DNA from: Thiotrichales bacterium
GTDB taxonomy: Bacteria > Pseudomonadota > Gammaproteobacteria > Thiomicrospirales > Thiomicrospiraceae
Assembly (NCBI GenBank): GCA_022759035.1
Contig: JAEMQD010000022.1
Coordinates: 1-64,000 of the forward strand
Reading direction: 5' to 3'
DNA length: 64,000 nt
Translations under genes and position numbers: made by a program
Shown here: piece by piece, positions 20,108 through 28,826 of the stretch
Layout: each line of letters begins with the position of its first letter
Numbering within the stretch: position 1 is the first letter of the stretch
Notes under the pieces: model-generated
What the model was told of the DNA's origin: nothing
The model's input: the letters and a program-made list of their open reading frames with translations, nothing else
Databases searched by the model: none

Positions 20108-21280
20108 ATGGTGCCGAAATCCGCTACGATACATGTACAGTGTCGCCCTTTATTAAACGAAGCCAAAGCGATTGTGGGGCATGTATGGCATATCCTTTCA
20201 GCATCAGAGGATCCAGCCGAAGGCTTTGCACGCTTTTGGCTTCATGAAAACTTCTCCGATCAGCTTAAACAGGGAAAGCACTTTATTGTTTTGCCTCAAT
20301 CGTGGCAGGTGGAAAGCTTGTTGGCAAATATTGAACAAGCGAACGATTTAGTCATTTGTGTTGGTCCACACGATAACCATAATCCAGCTTTGTTACATTT
20401 GGCAAAAGCGGCGCGCTTGAAGGGCGCAGAATTAGCTTTGATTGATTTTGATGCTTCTGATGATGCTTGGCAATTGCTTTCAGTTGTGCAATATGTGAAG
20501 TTGGCTATAAAACAGACGAGTGCTGAGTCTGTTACACGTTTGAAACAGGCAAATATCACACTTGTTGCTAGTGGTGTAGCTGATGAAGGTGATTTTCAGC
20601 AAGCGAAACAAGCTGGTTGTCGCTGGTTTGAAGGCTATTTCTTTACTCAGCCGTTATTAACTGGAAGCAATGACAAAGTTAATAAAGCAAGTTTGCTACG
20701 GGTGTTAGCGCAATTAAATGACCCCAATGTTGCGCTGCATCACCTTGCAGAGGTGATTGGTCAAGATGTGACGTTAACCTTGCAGTTAATGACGGCCTTA
20801 AACTCTGCAGCAATGGCGCTGCCACAGCCTGTGCATAGTCTTTTTGATGCGGTACAGTTTTTGGGTACAAAGCGGCTTTCTTTTTGGGTGAGTGTGCTTA
20901 TGCTGTCTCAGATGAAGGACGCGCCACCTGTGCTGCTTTATACGGCATTAGCGCGCGCTAGATTTTTGGAAACACTTGCCGAGATGGGCGTAAACAAAAA
21001 TAAAAAAGATGCGTGGTTTTTAACGGGTTTGTTTTCAACACTCGATGCGTTTTTACACTTACCAATGGTTGAAGCCTTAGAAGGTATGCCTTTGGCTGAT
21101 GATATTGTGGATGCATTAGTACGTGGTATTGGTGATATGGGACACGCCTTGGCGTTAGCGTTAACCTTAGAGGGCGTGGGCGCAACTGTTGACTTGAACT
21201 TTGAGGCGTTAGATGTGTGTTCCTTATCGATGTTATATGTTGAGTCGACAAGCTGGGCTTATGGGGTGTGGTCTCAATAA
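20108..21280 (+). CDS. EAL-HDOD signalling protein with degenerate EAL domain
   Basis: A 390-residue cytoplasmic protein of the YuxH type: an EAL-like N-terminal domain (about 1-195) and a C-terminal HDOD domain (about 200-385). The EAL part keeps the frame (ALIDFD, LVASGVADEGDF, GCRWFEGYFF) but the catalytic glutamates are gone: no E-x-L near the start and VAEGVE is replaced by VASGVA, so cyclic di-GMP hydrolysis is unlikely and a binding or regulatory role more probable. The HDOD part has LLRVLAQLNDPN, TLQLMTALNSAA and VQFLGTKRL. ATG 20108 is chosen because AAGGAA lies 9 to 10 nt upstream; a TTG at 20087 is less likely. It is divergent from the coiled-coil pair. Confidence 0.85.
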   Translation: MVPKSATIHVQCRPLLNEAKAIVGHVWHILSASEDPAEGFARFWLHENFSDQLKQGKHFIVLPQSWQVESLLANIEQANDLVICVGPHDNHNPALLHLAKAARLKGAELALIDFDASDDAWQLLSVVQYVKLAIKQTSAESVTRLKQANITLVASGVADEGDFQQAKQAGCRWFEGYFFTQPLLTGSNDKVNKASLLRVLAQLNDPNVALHHLAEVIGQDVTLTLQLMTALNSAAMALPQPVHSLFDAVQFLGTKRLSFWVSVLMLSQMKDAPPVLLYTALARARFLETLAEMGVNKNKKDAWFLTGLFSTLDAFLHLPMVEALEGMPLADDIVDALVRGIGDMGHALALALTLEGVGATVDLNFEALDVCSLSMLYVESTSWAYGVWSQ

Positions 21281-21372
21281 ACCGTATAAATCGGTGAATG
21301 TGGCTATGATTTGTTAAGGTGAGTGGGTAAAATTCTCTATATTGTTCTATTAAGCGGTAAAGAGGTTGTTGT

Positions 21373-22596
21373 ATGCCAGTTGGTTTGTCTGATCAAATGC
21401 CCGAGTTGTTTCCTGTTGCAGGGGTGCGCTTGTCTAGTGTACGTTCTGGAATTAAAAAGCGCCCAGGCAATGATTTGGTTTTGATTGAGTTGGCTGAAGG
21501 CAGTCGTACTGCAGCAGTCTTTACCCTGAATGATTTTTGCGCGGCACCGGTCACTTTAGCGAAACAACATTTACAGGCAACACAACCTAAGTTGTTAATG
21601 ATTAATAGCGGCAATGCCAATGCCGGGACAGGGCAGCCAGGGATGCAAGCAGCGAGTGATAGCTGTCGAATTGCTGCGCAAGTCATTGGTTGCTCGCCAG
21701 AGGCGGTATTGCCTTTTTCGACAGGTGTGATTGGCGAGTTGTTGCCCGTAGCGCCTTTTGAAACAGGGGTTCCTGCCGCTGTTGCTGAATTATCAGCAAA
21801 TGGTTGGGCTGCGGCGGCGCGCGGTATTATGACTACCGACATTGTTCCTAAAGCGGTCAGCCGTAAGCTGGATATTGATGGGCATGCGGTAACCATTACG
21901 GGCATTGCTAAAGGTTCGGGGATGATTCATCCGAATATGGCGACGATGTTAGGTTATGTAGCAACCGATGCGGCGGTTAGTTTGCCATTATTACAGCGTA
22001 TGTTGCGTGAGGCAACAGAGGACTCTTTTAACAGTATTACCGTTGATGGTGATACCTCAACAAATGATGCTTGTACATTAACGGCCACAGGAAAAAGCAG
22101 TTTACCAGAAATTACTGATGCACAAAGCACGGCTTATCAACAGCTTAGTGATGCGGTAACGCGTGTGTTAACCGAGTTGGCAACGATGATTGTTCGTGAT
22201 GGCGAAGGGGCAACGAAATTCATTACGATTCGCGTTGAAGAGGCTGAAACCAAGGCGGAGGCGAAACAAGTCGGCTTTACGATCGCACATTCACCTTTAG
22301 TAAAAACAGCTTTTTTTGCCTCAGACCCTAACTGGGGGCGCATTTTGGCAGCGGTTGGGCGTGCTGGATTAAAGGATTTAGACCTTAATGGGGTTCGTCT
22401 TTATTTAGATCAGGTGTGTATTGTTGAAAATGGTGGTCGTAGCCCTAGTTATACTGAAGAACAAGGTGCAGCGGTAATGAAGCAAGCAGAAATTACGATT
22501 GTTGTTAAACTGGCGAGGGGCAAAGAAGCGACGCAGGTTTGGACATGCGATTTCTCCTATGACTACGTTAAAATCAACGCCGAGTATCGTAGTTGA
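21373..22596 (+). CDS. argJ: Bifunctional ornithine acetyltransferase / N-acetylglutamate synthase
   Basis: Recycles the acetyl group from N-acetylornithine to glutamate in arginine synthesis. The 407-residue precursor has the self-cleavage site in HPNMATMLGYV, with Thr191 as the N-terminal nucleophile of the beta chain. MINSGNANAGTG (oxyanion/acetyl site) and FASDPNWGRILAAVGRAG also match. AAAGAGG lies upstream of the ATG. The stop overlaps the TTG start of the following Nudix-ThiE gene, as in the argJ-mutT arrangement seen in pseudomonads and other proteobacteria. Whether it retains N-acetylglutamate synthase activity cannot be read here. Confidence 0.97.
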   Translation: MPVGLSDQMPELFPVAGVRLSSVRSGIKKRPGNDLVLIELAEGSRTAAVFTLNDFCAAPVTLAKQHLQATQPKLLMINSGNANAGTGQPGMQAASDSCRIAAQVIGCSPEAVLPFSTGVIGELLPVAPFETGVPAAVAELSANGWAAAARGIMTTDIVPKAVSRKLDIDGHAVTITGIAKGSGMIHPNMATMLGYVATDAAVSLPLLQRMLREATEDSFNSITVDGDTSTNDACTLTATGKSSLPEITDAQSTAYQQLSDAVTRVLTELATMIVRDGEGATKFITIRVEEAETKAEAKQVGFTIAHSPLVKTAFFASDPNWGRILAAVGRAGLKDLDLNGVRLYLDQVCIVENGGRSPSYTEEQGAAVMKQAEITIVVKLARGKEATQVWTCDFSYDYVKINAEYRS

Positions 22597-23522
22597 TTGA
22601 TGTTGTTGTTGGCGTGATCCGCGATGCGGAAGGGCGCGTGCTACTAACACAACGTCAGCAACATCAAGATTTCGCACAATGTTGGGAGTTTCCAGGCGGT
22701 AAAATAGAGCCAGGAGAAACAGCGGAGCAGGCACTGCGCAGGGAGTTGCGCGAAGAGGTTTCGATAGAGGCGACGTGCTATACACCGTTAATTGACGTGC
22801 CGTGGCATTATGCGCATAAATCGGTGTGTTTACGTGTTTATTTAGTTTCTGGCTGGCAAGGTGTTCCTGCTGCTGCGGAAGGTCAGCAAATGCGTTGGGT
22901 GCCGATGGCAAATTTAGCGCAAATGGATTTTCCTGCTGCAAACAGAGGTATTATCCACGCGCTAACCTTGTCAGATTACTATGCCATTACAGGTGACTTT
23001 ACTGGATTAGATGCGTTATTGCATAAAGCAACATGTGCGCTTGAGCGAGGTGCTGGCGCATTACAGCTGCGAGCAAGGTTGTCTGATAAGGCTTATATTG
23101 ATGCTGCTAAGGCGCTGTTGCCATTAGTTCGTGCCCATAATGCGAGATTAATCCTAAATACATCGTTTGAGCTTTGGCAGGCTTGTCCAGAAGCAGATTG
23201 GCATGTGACTTCAGATAGGTTAGCGAGTTTGACGGCCCGTCCTGTACCATTGACGACCTTGTTTACGGCTAGCGTACACAATAAAACACAATTGCAACAA
23301 GCTGTTGCGGCTGGTGTGGATGCTGTTTTATTATCCCCTGTGTTGCCGACCTTAAGTCACCCTGATGAGCCAGCGCTAGGTTGGGATGTTGCGCAAACCT
23401 TGATCGCAATGTCGCCCGTTCCTGTCTATGCTTTGGGTGGACTTGCTATTTCTGATTTGGCGAAGGCAAAAGCGATGGGTTTTCAAGGAATCGCCGCTAT
23501 CGGCGCTTTTTGGCATGATTAA
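22593..23522 (+). CDS. MutT-type Nudix hydrolase fused to thiamine-phosphate-synthase-like domain
   Basis: The first 130 residues are a MutT-like domain with a perfect Nudix box (GGKIEPGETAEQALRRELREEV), expected to hydrolyse oxidised dGTP and limit mutation. Residues about 135-309 resemble ThiE, a TIM barrel, with RARLSD, VLLSPVLPT and VYALGGL; ThiE residues that bind the pyrimidine pyrophosphate are not all evident, so thiamine synthesis by this half is doubtful. The fusion is common in Beta/Gammaproteobacteria. The only plausible start is TTG 22593, sharing bases with the argJ stop (TTGA); no in-frame ATG occurs before the Nudix box. The gene overlaps the next by one base (TAATG). Confidence 0.92.
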   Translation: MIDVVVGVIRDAEGRVLLTQRQQHQDFAQCWEFPGGKIEPGETAEQALRRELREEVSIEATCYTPLIDVPWHYAHKSVCLRVYLVSGWQGVPAAAEGQQMRWVPMANLAQMDFPAANRGIIHALTLSDYYAITGDFTGLDALLHKATCALERGAGALQLRARLSDKAYIDAAKALLPLVRAHNARLILNTSFELWQACPEADWHVTSDRLASLTARPVPLTTLFTASVHNKTQLQQAVAAGVDAVLLSPVLPTLSHPDEPALGWDVAQTLIAMSPVPVYALGGLAISDLAKAKAMGFQGIAAIGAFWHD

Positions 23523-24430
23523 TGGCATTGTCTTTAGCGCAAAAAACAGTTGTTTTGTTTAGGGCAGCTCGACCACCTTTTCTGCTGCTTGTTCCTATTA
23601 TGATCGTTTTGGCTGCGGCACAAGTTCATGCAGAAGGCCAGCATCTTCATAATGTCTGGCTAGTCGTCCTTTCTGCTTCAACGGCGGCGGCGGCGAGCAA
23701 TTTATTGAATGAGTTTTTTGACTTTGCTTCAGGGTTAGATCAACAAACACGAGCCACGCCTTTTTCTGGTGGCAGCAAGGCTTTGGTTGAGCGGCCTATG
23801 ATGCTGACAGCGGTGAAGTGGCTTGGATTATTGTTGTTATCTGTTTCTGTGTGGTCTGGTTTCGCTTTAGTGGCACAAGTTGGTTGGCCTTTGTTGCTGT
23901 TAGGCTTGTTAGGTGTCGCGTTAGTTGTGGCCTATACGCCGATTATCAATCGGATACCGTTGCTGTGTTTATGGGCGCCAGGTGTTGGTTATGGTTTTGT
24001 GATTTTCTTGGGTGCTTATTGGTCAATGGGTGGTAGCTTAGACGGACAAGGCATTATGCTTGCGCCGATGTTAATCTTGTTAGTATCTGCCTTGCTTTTG
24101 TTGAATCAGTTTCCAGATGCCGATGCGGATGCGCTCGTTGGTCGTCGTCATGCTGTGATTGCTTGGGGAAGGCGGCGTGCATGGCAACTCTTTGTAAGTT
24201 TGCATTTGCTTAGTTATGGTTGGTTACTATTCGCGGTTATGGTGGGTGGTTTGCCCTACCAATTATTGCATGTGCTGGTATTGCTACCAGCGAGTTTATG
24301 GGTAAGTTGGCGTAGTTATTCCTTTATACAGCAGGAAGTAAACATTCCTGTATTGGCAGTAAATGTTGCTGTTGTGTTGCTTTTTCCTGCACTACTCGCG
24401 CTAAGCTTGTTTGTTTCAAATGGGACTTAA
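23522..24430 (+). CDS. UbiA/MenA-family membrane prenyltransferase
   Basis: A 302-residue integral membrane protein with eight to nine hydrophobic segments. The first Asp-rich motif is NLLNEFFDFASGLD followed by TPFSGGSKAL, and the second is NQFPDADADALVGRR; these bind the Mg-diphosphate of the polyprenyl donor in this superfamily. TPFSGGS is nearer to MenA-like proteins than to UbiA (4-hydroxybenzoate), but without a menaquinone cluster in view the aromatic acceptor is unknown. It is coupled to the preceding fusion gene by TAATG and converges on trpS with a 4-nt overlap. Confidence 0.85.
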   Translation: MALSLAQKTVVLFRAARPPFLLLVPIMIVLAAAQVHAEGQHLHNVWLVVLSASTAAAASNLLNEFFDFASGLDQQTRATPFSGGSKALVERPMMLTAVKWLGLLLLSVSVWSGFALVAQVGWPLLLLGLLGVALVVAYTPIINRIPLLCLWAPGVGYGFVIFLGAYWSMGGSLDGQGIMLAPMLILLVSALLLLNQFPDADADALVGRRHAVIAWGRRRAWQLFVSLHLLSYGWLLFAVMVGGLPYQLLHVLVLLPASLWVSWRSYSFIQQEVNIPVLAVNVAVVLLFPALLALSLFVSNGT

Positions 24431-25422
24431 ATCAGCCCCATTGCTTTTTTGACCTTGTTTAAGGTCGAGTGTGCGCGGATGCGTGCTTTTTCTGCGCCTT
24501 GTTCCATGACGCGTGTTAATTCAGTTTCGTCGTTACGTAAGTGATGAAAGTTCGCTTGGATTGGTTCGAGTAGCGCAACAATTGCCTCTCCCGTGTCTGT
24601 TTTAAGGTGGCCGTAACCTTTGCCTGCATAGTCAACCTCTAAGGCAGCAATAGGTTTACCAGTTGCGCCAGATAACAATGTTAGTAGGTTGCTAACACCA
24701 GGCTTATGTTCGCGATCGTAACGTATAACCGTATCGGTATCGGTAACTGCGCGTTTCAGTTTTTTACGAATGACGTTTGGTTCATCGAGTAAGGCGATAT
24801 AGTTGCCTGCATTTTCATCTGACTTCGACATTTTCTTTTCTGGTTCTAATAAACTCATGATACGTCCCCCGTCTTCCGTGCTTGGAATATAGGGTTCTGG
24901 CTGCGTAAACAGTTTGCCATAAGCATTATTCATGCGATTGGCCAAATCGCGAGCTAATTCTAAATGTTGCTTTTGATCGGCGCCAACAGGAACTGCTTTG
25001 GTTTGATAAAGTAAAATGTCTGCTGCCATAAGCACAGGATAGGAAAATAAGCCTAAATTAACGTTGTCGGTGTGTTTGGCAATTTTATCTTTGTACTGTG
25101 TCATACGCTCTAGTTCGCCCATGTATGTGTGGCACGATAATAACCACATGAGTTCGCTATGTTCTGGCACATCAGACTGTGCAAAGATAATACTTTTCTC
25201 TGGGTCAATGCCGCAGGCCATATAAGCGGCAACGAAGTCTAAGCTACGTTTTCGTAATGCGACTGGATCTTGACGTACCGTAATGGCATGTAAATTAACT
25301 AAAGAGAACATGCAATCAAAATCTTCTTGCATGCGTAGCCAATTCTTTACGGCACCAAAATAGTGACCAATATTAAGTTGTCCAGAAGGTTGGATGCCTG
25401 AAAAAAGAATGTCGCGCGCCAT
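24427..25422 (-). CDS. trpS: Tryptophanyl-tRNA synthetase
   Basis: Class I synthetase charging tRNA-Trp. From ATG 25420-25422 (MARDILFSGIQPSGQLNIGHYFGA) the protein has 331 residues, the bacterial norm. The HIGH-type motif is NIGH and the KMSKS motif is KKMSKSDEN; GADQKQHLELARDLA binds the adenylate. An upstream in-frame ATG at 25452 would add ten residues and lacks conservation. It converges on the prenyltransferase gene (4-nt overlap) and is divergent from glyA. Confidence 0.97.
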   Translation of the reverse strand: MARDILFSGIQPSGQLNIGHYFGAVKNWLRMQEDFDCMFSLVNLHAITVRQDPVALRKRSLDFVAAYMACGIDPEKSIIFAQSDVPEHSELMWLLSCHTYMGELERMTQYKDKIAKHTDNVNLGLFSYPVLMAADILLYQTKAVPVGADQKQHLELARDLANRMNNAYGKLFTQPEPYIPSTEDGGRIMSLLEPEKKMSKSDENAGNYIALLDEPNVIRKKLKRAVTDTDTVIRYDREHKPGVSNLLTLLSGATGKPIAALEVDYAGKGYGHLKTDTGEAIVALLEPIQANFHHLRNDETELTRVMEQGAEKARIRAHSTLNKVKKAMGLI

Positions 25423-25511
25423 TGCAAAACTGTCCCTGTATAATAAAATCATAAACCAAGATGGCTATTATAAAGCCTTGAGTCTCTTGCCAACCAAGTC
25501 TTTTTATTTTC

Positions 25512-25520
25512 TGCTACAAT
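25512..25520 (+). promoter_or_regulatory. Candidate extended -10 promoter for glyA-nrdR-rib operon
   Basis: TGCTACAAT (TACAAT at 25515-25520), 36 nt before the glyA ATG. A TTGCCA lies upstream but 22 nt away, too far for a normal -35. Confidence 0.45.
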
Positions 25521-25556
25521 GGCGGTACTTTTACACTTTTTAACGAGGACAAGTTC

Positions 25557-26819
25557 ATGTTCACAAAATCAATGACTATTGCGGGTTATGATGACGTAAT
25601 TGCACGCGCAATTCGTGATGAAGCACAGCGTCAAGAAGATCATATCGAATTGATTGCATCCGAAAACTACACTAGTCCTCGTGTGATGGAAGCTCAAGGC
25701 TCTGTGCTAACGAACAAGTATGCTGAAGGTTATCCAGGTAAGCGTTATTACGGTGGCTGTGAATATGTTGATGTGGTTGAGCAAGTTGCGATTGATCGTG
25801 CAAAAGCGCTTTTTGGTGCGGATTGGGCAAATGTACAGCCACACTCTGGTTCACAAGCGAATGGTGCTGTGTTTCAAGCGTTATTGAATCCAGGTGAAAC
25901 CGTTTTGGGAATGAGCTTGGCGCATGGTGGACACTTAACACACGGCGCTAAAGTGAACTTCTCAGGGAAAATTTATAATTCTGTGCAGTATGGCGTTGAT
26001 GACAACGGTATTGTGCAAATGGAAGAGGTGCGCAAGCTGGCGCTCGAGCATAAGCCAAAAATGATTATTGCTGGTTTTTCTGCTTACTCTAAAACGATGG
26101 ATTGGGCTGCATTCCGCGCTATCGCTGATGAAGTGGGTGCGTATTTGTTTGTGGATATGGCACACGTTGCAGGCTTGGTTGCAGCAGGCTTGTATCCTAA
26201 CCCGATGCCATATGCTGATGTGGTGACAACAACAACACATAAAACGTTGCGTGGTCCACGGGGTGGTTTAATCCTAGGTCGTGCGAATGAGACAATCGAA
26301 AAAGCTATTGCATCTCGAGTTTTTCCAGGCACGCAGGGTGGACCATTGATGCATGTCATTGCCGCTAAAGCAGTTGCATTTAAAGAAGCACTAGAACCAT
26401 CGTTTAAAGTTTATGCCGCTCAAGTCATTAAGAATGCGCAGGCGATGGCAAAAGTGTTTATGGCGCGAGGCTATAAAGTTGTGTCTGGCGGTACAGACAA
26501 TCATTTGTTTTTAGTGGATTTAGTTGCGCAAGGCTTAACGGGTAAGCAAGCGGATGCAGCCTTGGGCGAAGCACATATTACAATCAACAAAAATGCGGTG
26601 CCAAATGATCCACAATCTCCTTTTGTAACAAGCGGTATTCGTGTTGGTACGCCAGCAGTTACTTCTCGAGGTTTTACTGAAGTAGAGTGTACAGAATTGG
26701 CAGGTTGGATGTGCGATGTGTTGGATGCTATTGGTAAAGAAAATGAAGCGCAAGTGCGCGATGCCGTTATTGCTAAAGTAACTGCTGTTTGTGCTCGTTT
26801 ACCTGTTTACGCTAATTAA
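25557..26819 (+). CDS. glyA: Serine hydroxymethyltransferase
   Basis: PLP enzyme that splits serine to glycine while charging tetrahydrofolate with a one-carbon unit. The 420-residue length fits. [10 protein letters not shown], the [12 protein letters not shown] substrate-loop, QPHSGSQAN, and the PLP-binding Lys229 in [14 protein letters not shown] are all present. AACGAGGAC precedes the ATG. nrdR follows after 2 nt, and the riboflavin genes after that, a gene order widespread in Beta- and Gammaproteobacteria; a shared transcript is likely. Confidence 0.98.
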   Translation: MFTKSMTIAGYDDVIARAIRDEAQRQEDHIELIASENYTSPRVMEAQGSVLTNKYAEGYPGKRYYGGCEYVDVVEQVAIDRAKALFGADWANVQPHSGSQANGAVFQALLNPGETVLGMSLAHGGHLTHGAKVNFSGKIYNSVQYGVDDNGIVQMEEVRKLALEHKPKMIIAGFSAYSKTMDWAAFRAIADEVGAYLFVDMAHVAGLVAAGLYPNPMPYADVVTTTTHKTLRGPRGGLILGRANETIEKAIASRVFPGTQGGPLMHVIAAKAVAFKEALEPSFKVYAAQVIKNAQAMAKVFMARGYKVVSGGTDNHLFLVDLVAQGLTGKQADAALGEAHITINKNAVPNDPQSPFVTSGIRVGTPAVTSRGFTEVECTELAGWMCDVLDAIGKENEAQVRDAVIAKVTAVCARLPVYAN

Positions 26820-26821
26820 GC

Positions 26822-27289
26822 ATGAATTGTCCTTTTTGTGGTGCAACAGATACCAAAGTAATTGACTCTCGACTCGCTGTCGATGGTGCGCAGGTGCGCC
26901 GTCGTCGCGAGTGCCATGCGTGCGGCGAGCGCTTTACTACCTATGAGGTAATTGAAGTGTCGTTGCCGCGAGTCATTAAACGAGATGGTAATCGCGAACG
27001 CTTTGATGATGCTAAAGTGCGAGCAGGCATGATGCGTGCTTTAGAAAAACGACCTGTTTCTGCTGATGCGATTGAAGATGCCGTAATACGCATTCGCCAT
27101 AAAGTCATGGCAGAGGGAGTGCGCGAGTTGCAAGCAAGCCAAGTGGGTGACTGGGTGATGCAGGAGCTTAAAAATCTCGATCAAGTCGCTTATGTACGCT
27201 ATGCTTCTGTATATCGTAGTTTTCAGGATGTTCAGGCTTTTCAAACGGAAATTTTACGTTTATTGGATGGAACAGCCGCCAAAGGATAA
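26822..27289 (+). CDS. nrdR: Transcriptional repressor of ribonucleotide reductase genes
   Basis: Nucleotide-sensing repressor that binds NrdR boxes upstream of nrd operons. The 155 residues comprise an N-terminal zinc ribbon (Cys3, Cys6, Cys31, Cys34) with DSR and RRRREC DNA-contacting segments, and an ATP-cone domain ([19 protein letters not shown] to about residue 140). It starts 2 nt after glyA and ends 9 nt before ribD, consistent with the common nrdR-rib arrangement. No nrd gene is in this window, so its targets lie elsewhere. Confidence 0.97.
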   Translation: MNCPFCGATDTKVIDSRLAVDGAQVRRRRECHACGERFTTYEVIEVSLPRVIKRDGNRERFDDAKVRAGMMRALEKRPVSADAIEDAVIRIRHKVMAEGVRELQASQVGDWVMQELKNLDQVAYVRYASVYRSFQDVQAFQTEILRLLDGTAAKG

Positions 27290-27298
27290 CTTGTTTTC

Positions 27299-28447
27299 AT
27301 GCATCAACATGCAAATTTTTCGCCGCAAGATGCCCGCGCCATGGCTCAAGCAATTCGTTTGGCCGAGCGCGGGCTTTTTACTGTACGACCTAATCCAGCG
27401 GTTGGCTGCGTTATCATTGATCAGCAGGGTGAAACGGTTGGGCTAGGGTGGCATCACCAAGCAGGGACACCGCATGCGGAGGTGCATGCATTACGCATGG
27501 CTGGCGCGCTAGCACAAGGCGCAACGGCTTATGTGACCTTAGAGCCGTGTAGCCATCACGGACGGACGCCCCCCTGTTGTGATGCGCTGGTCGCTGCTGG
27601 TGTTGCACGTGTTGTTATTGCGTTGGAAGATCCTAATCCACTTGTCTCTGGTCGAGGGATTGCCAGATTAAAAGCGGCAGGCGTCACGGTTGATGTTGGG
27701 TTGATGGCATCGTCTGCGCGGGCTTTGAATTTAGGCTTTTTGTCGAGAATGGAGCGGCAACAGCCTTTTGTGCGCCTGAAGTTAGCAGCCAGTTTAGATG
27801 GGCGTACCGCGCTGGCAAATGGTCAAAGTAAATGGATTACTGGTGCGTTAGCGCGTGAGGATGTACAAAGATTACGTGCATTATCTGGTGCGATTATCAC
27901 GGGTATTAATACAGTGCTTGTGGATGATCCTAGTTTAACCGTTCGTTTGCCTGAGTTTCTGTCATTTCAACCCTTGCGTGTCGTATTAGACAGCCAGCTT
28001 CGTATGCCTGAAACAGCACAGTTATTCTCGCATACTGGGCAGATATTGGTGGTTACCTTGGCGGAACAATTGGTTAGTCAGCCAGATAAGGTTGCACGGC
28101 TGCGCGGAAACGGTGCGCTTGTTGAAGCGGTATCTCGTGATGAAACGGGGCGAATAGATTTGCTTAATCTGCTTACGATGTTAGCGCAAAAATTCATGGT
28201 CAATGATGTGCTCGTGGAAGCTGGCGCGCAATTGGCTGGTGCATTTATGTCCGCAGCCTTGGTTGACGAACTCTGGTGGTATACTGCCCCAATTGTGATG
28301 GGGCATGATGCACGCGCGGGCTTGATGATGCCAGAAATTACTGAAATGGATGCGGTACAGCGTTGGTCGTTGCTCGATCAACGCTGGTTAGGTCAAGACT
28401 TGCGCTTGCGCTTCAAAGGTGGCAAGCAAGTTTGCCAGTCGTCTTGA
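27299..28447 (+). CDS. ribD: Bifunctional riboflavin deaminase/reductase
   Basis: Carries out the second and third steps of riboflavin synthesis. The 382-residue protein has an N-terminal zinc deaminase (about 1-150: TPHAEVHAL with the Zn His and catalytic Glu; EPCSHHGRTPPCCDAL with the two Zn Cys) and a C-terminal reductase (about 155-375: RLKLAASLDGRTA, GINTVLVDDPSLTVR, VEAGAQLAGAF). It ends KGGKQVCQSS. Its last 55 nt overlap the end of a small gene on the other strand. RibE lies 380 nt downstream, beyond that antisense gene. Confidence 0.96.
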   Translation: MHQHANFSPQDARAMAQAIRLAERGLFTVRPNPAVGCVIIDQQGETVGLGWHHQAGTPHAEVHALRMAGALAQGATAYVTLEPCSHHGRTPPCCDALVAAGVARVVIALEDPNPLVSGRGIARLKAAGVTVDVGLMASSARALNLGFLSRMERQQPFVRLKLAASLDGRTALANGQSKWITGALAREDVQRLRALSGAIITGINTVLVDDPSLTVRLPEFLSFQPLRVVLDSQLRMPETAQLFSHTGQILVVTLAEQLVSQPDKVARLRGNGALVEAVSRDETGRIDLLNLLTMLAQKFMVNDVLVEAGAQLAGAFMSAALVDELWWYTAPIVMGHDARAGLMMPEITEMDAVQRWSLLDQRWLGQDLRLRFKGGKQVCQSS

Positions 28448-28695
28448 TAAAAGTATTGAATGCTCGTTGCTTCGATTGGCGTGCCTAGCTCAAGCAATGG
28501 ACGTTGTGCATCTGCTTTGAAGTGTGGTTTTGATGCGTCCGATTTCTCCAAACGAAAAACGGCCGTACCAACAAGTTTTACTTGATTTTTGTCGTTAACT
28601 AGGCGAAATTGGTAAGATTCAGCACGTTTGGCGACGAGGTGAACAACTTGTTCTGTAGCACGAATACTACGTGTTGTGTAAGCAAAAAGTTTCAT
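28393..28695 (-). CDS. Small protein of unknown function, antisense within the rib operon
   Basis: Unrecognised 100-residue basic cytoplasmic protein (MKLFAYTTRSIRATEQVVHLV, middle part FRLVNDKNQVKLVGTAVFRLEK, end LPPLKRKRKS). The beta-rich centre reads like a compact domain and composition is protein-like. Support for it being real: a GAGGG 6 nt before the ATG (28693-28695), and it fills an otherwise unexplained 380-nt gap between ribD and ribE. Its 3' end overlaps ribD by 55 nt in the opposite direction, which would make the two transcripts mutually antisense. No signal peptide or membrane segment. Confidence 0.65.
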   Translation of the reverse strand: MKLFAYTTRSIRATEQVVHLVAKRAESYQFRLVNDKNQVKLVGTAVFRLEKSDASKPHFKADAQRPLLELGTPIEATSIQYFYQDDWQTCLPPLKRKRKS

Positions 28696-28826
28696 TGTTT
28701 ACCCTCGATGAATAAATTACATATATTGTCACGCCTAAATTAGCATAAATTGCTTTTTGTTTGTGTGAATAATGTGTGATATTTTTGTTATAACCTATTG
28801 AAGGTGTTAGTGTAAAAAGGGATGCG

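Noticed and set aside
21393-21905. 170-codon open frame antisense to argJ
   Set aside because: Mirror of a strongly coding argJ region; composition not protein-like, no RBS.
22405-22941. 178-codon open frame antisense to argJ/Nudix junction
   Set aside because: Low-complexity His/Gln/Asn-rich product; both plus-strand genes have clear motifs.
28696-28826. FMN riboswitch (RFN element) upstream of ribE
   Set aside because: 131-nt gap lacks the conserved RFN segments; only AT-rich sequence is seen.
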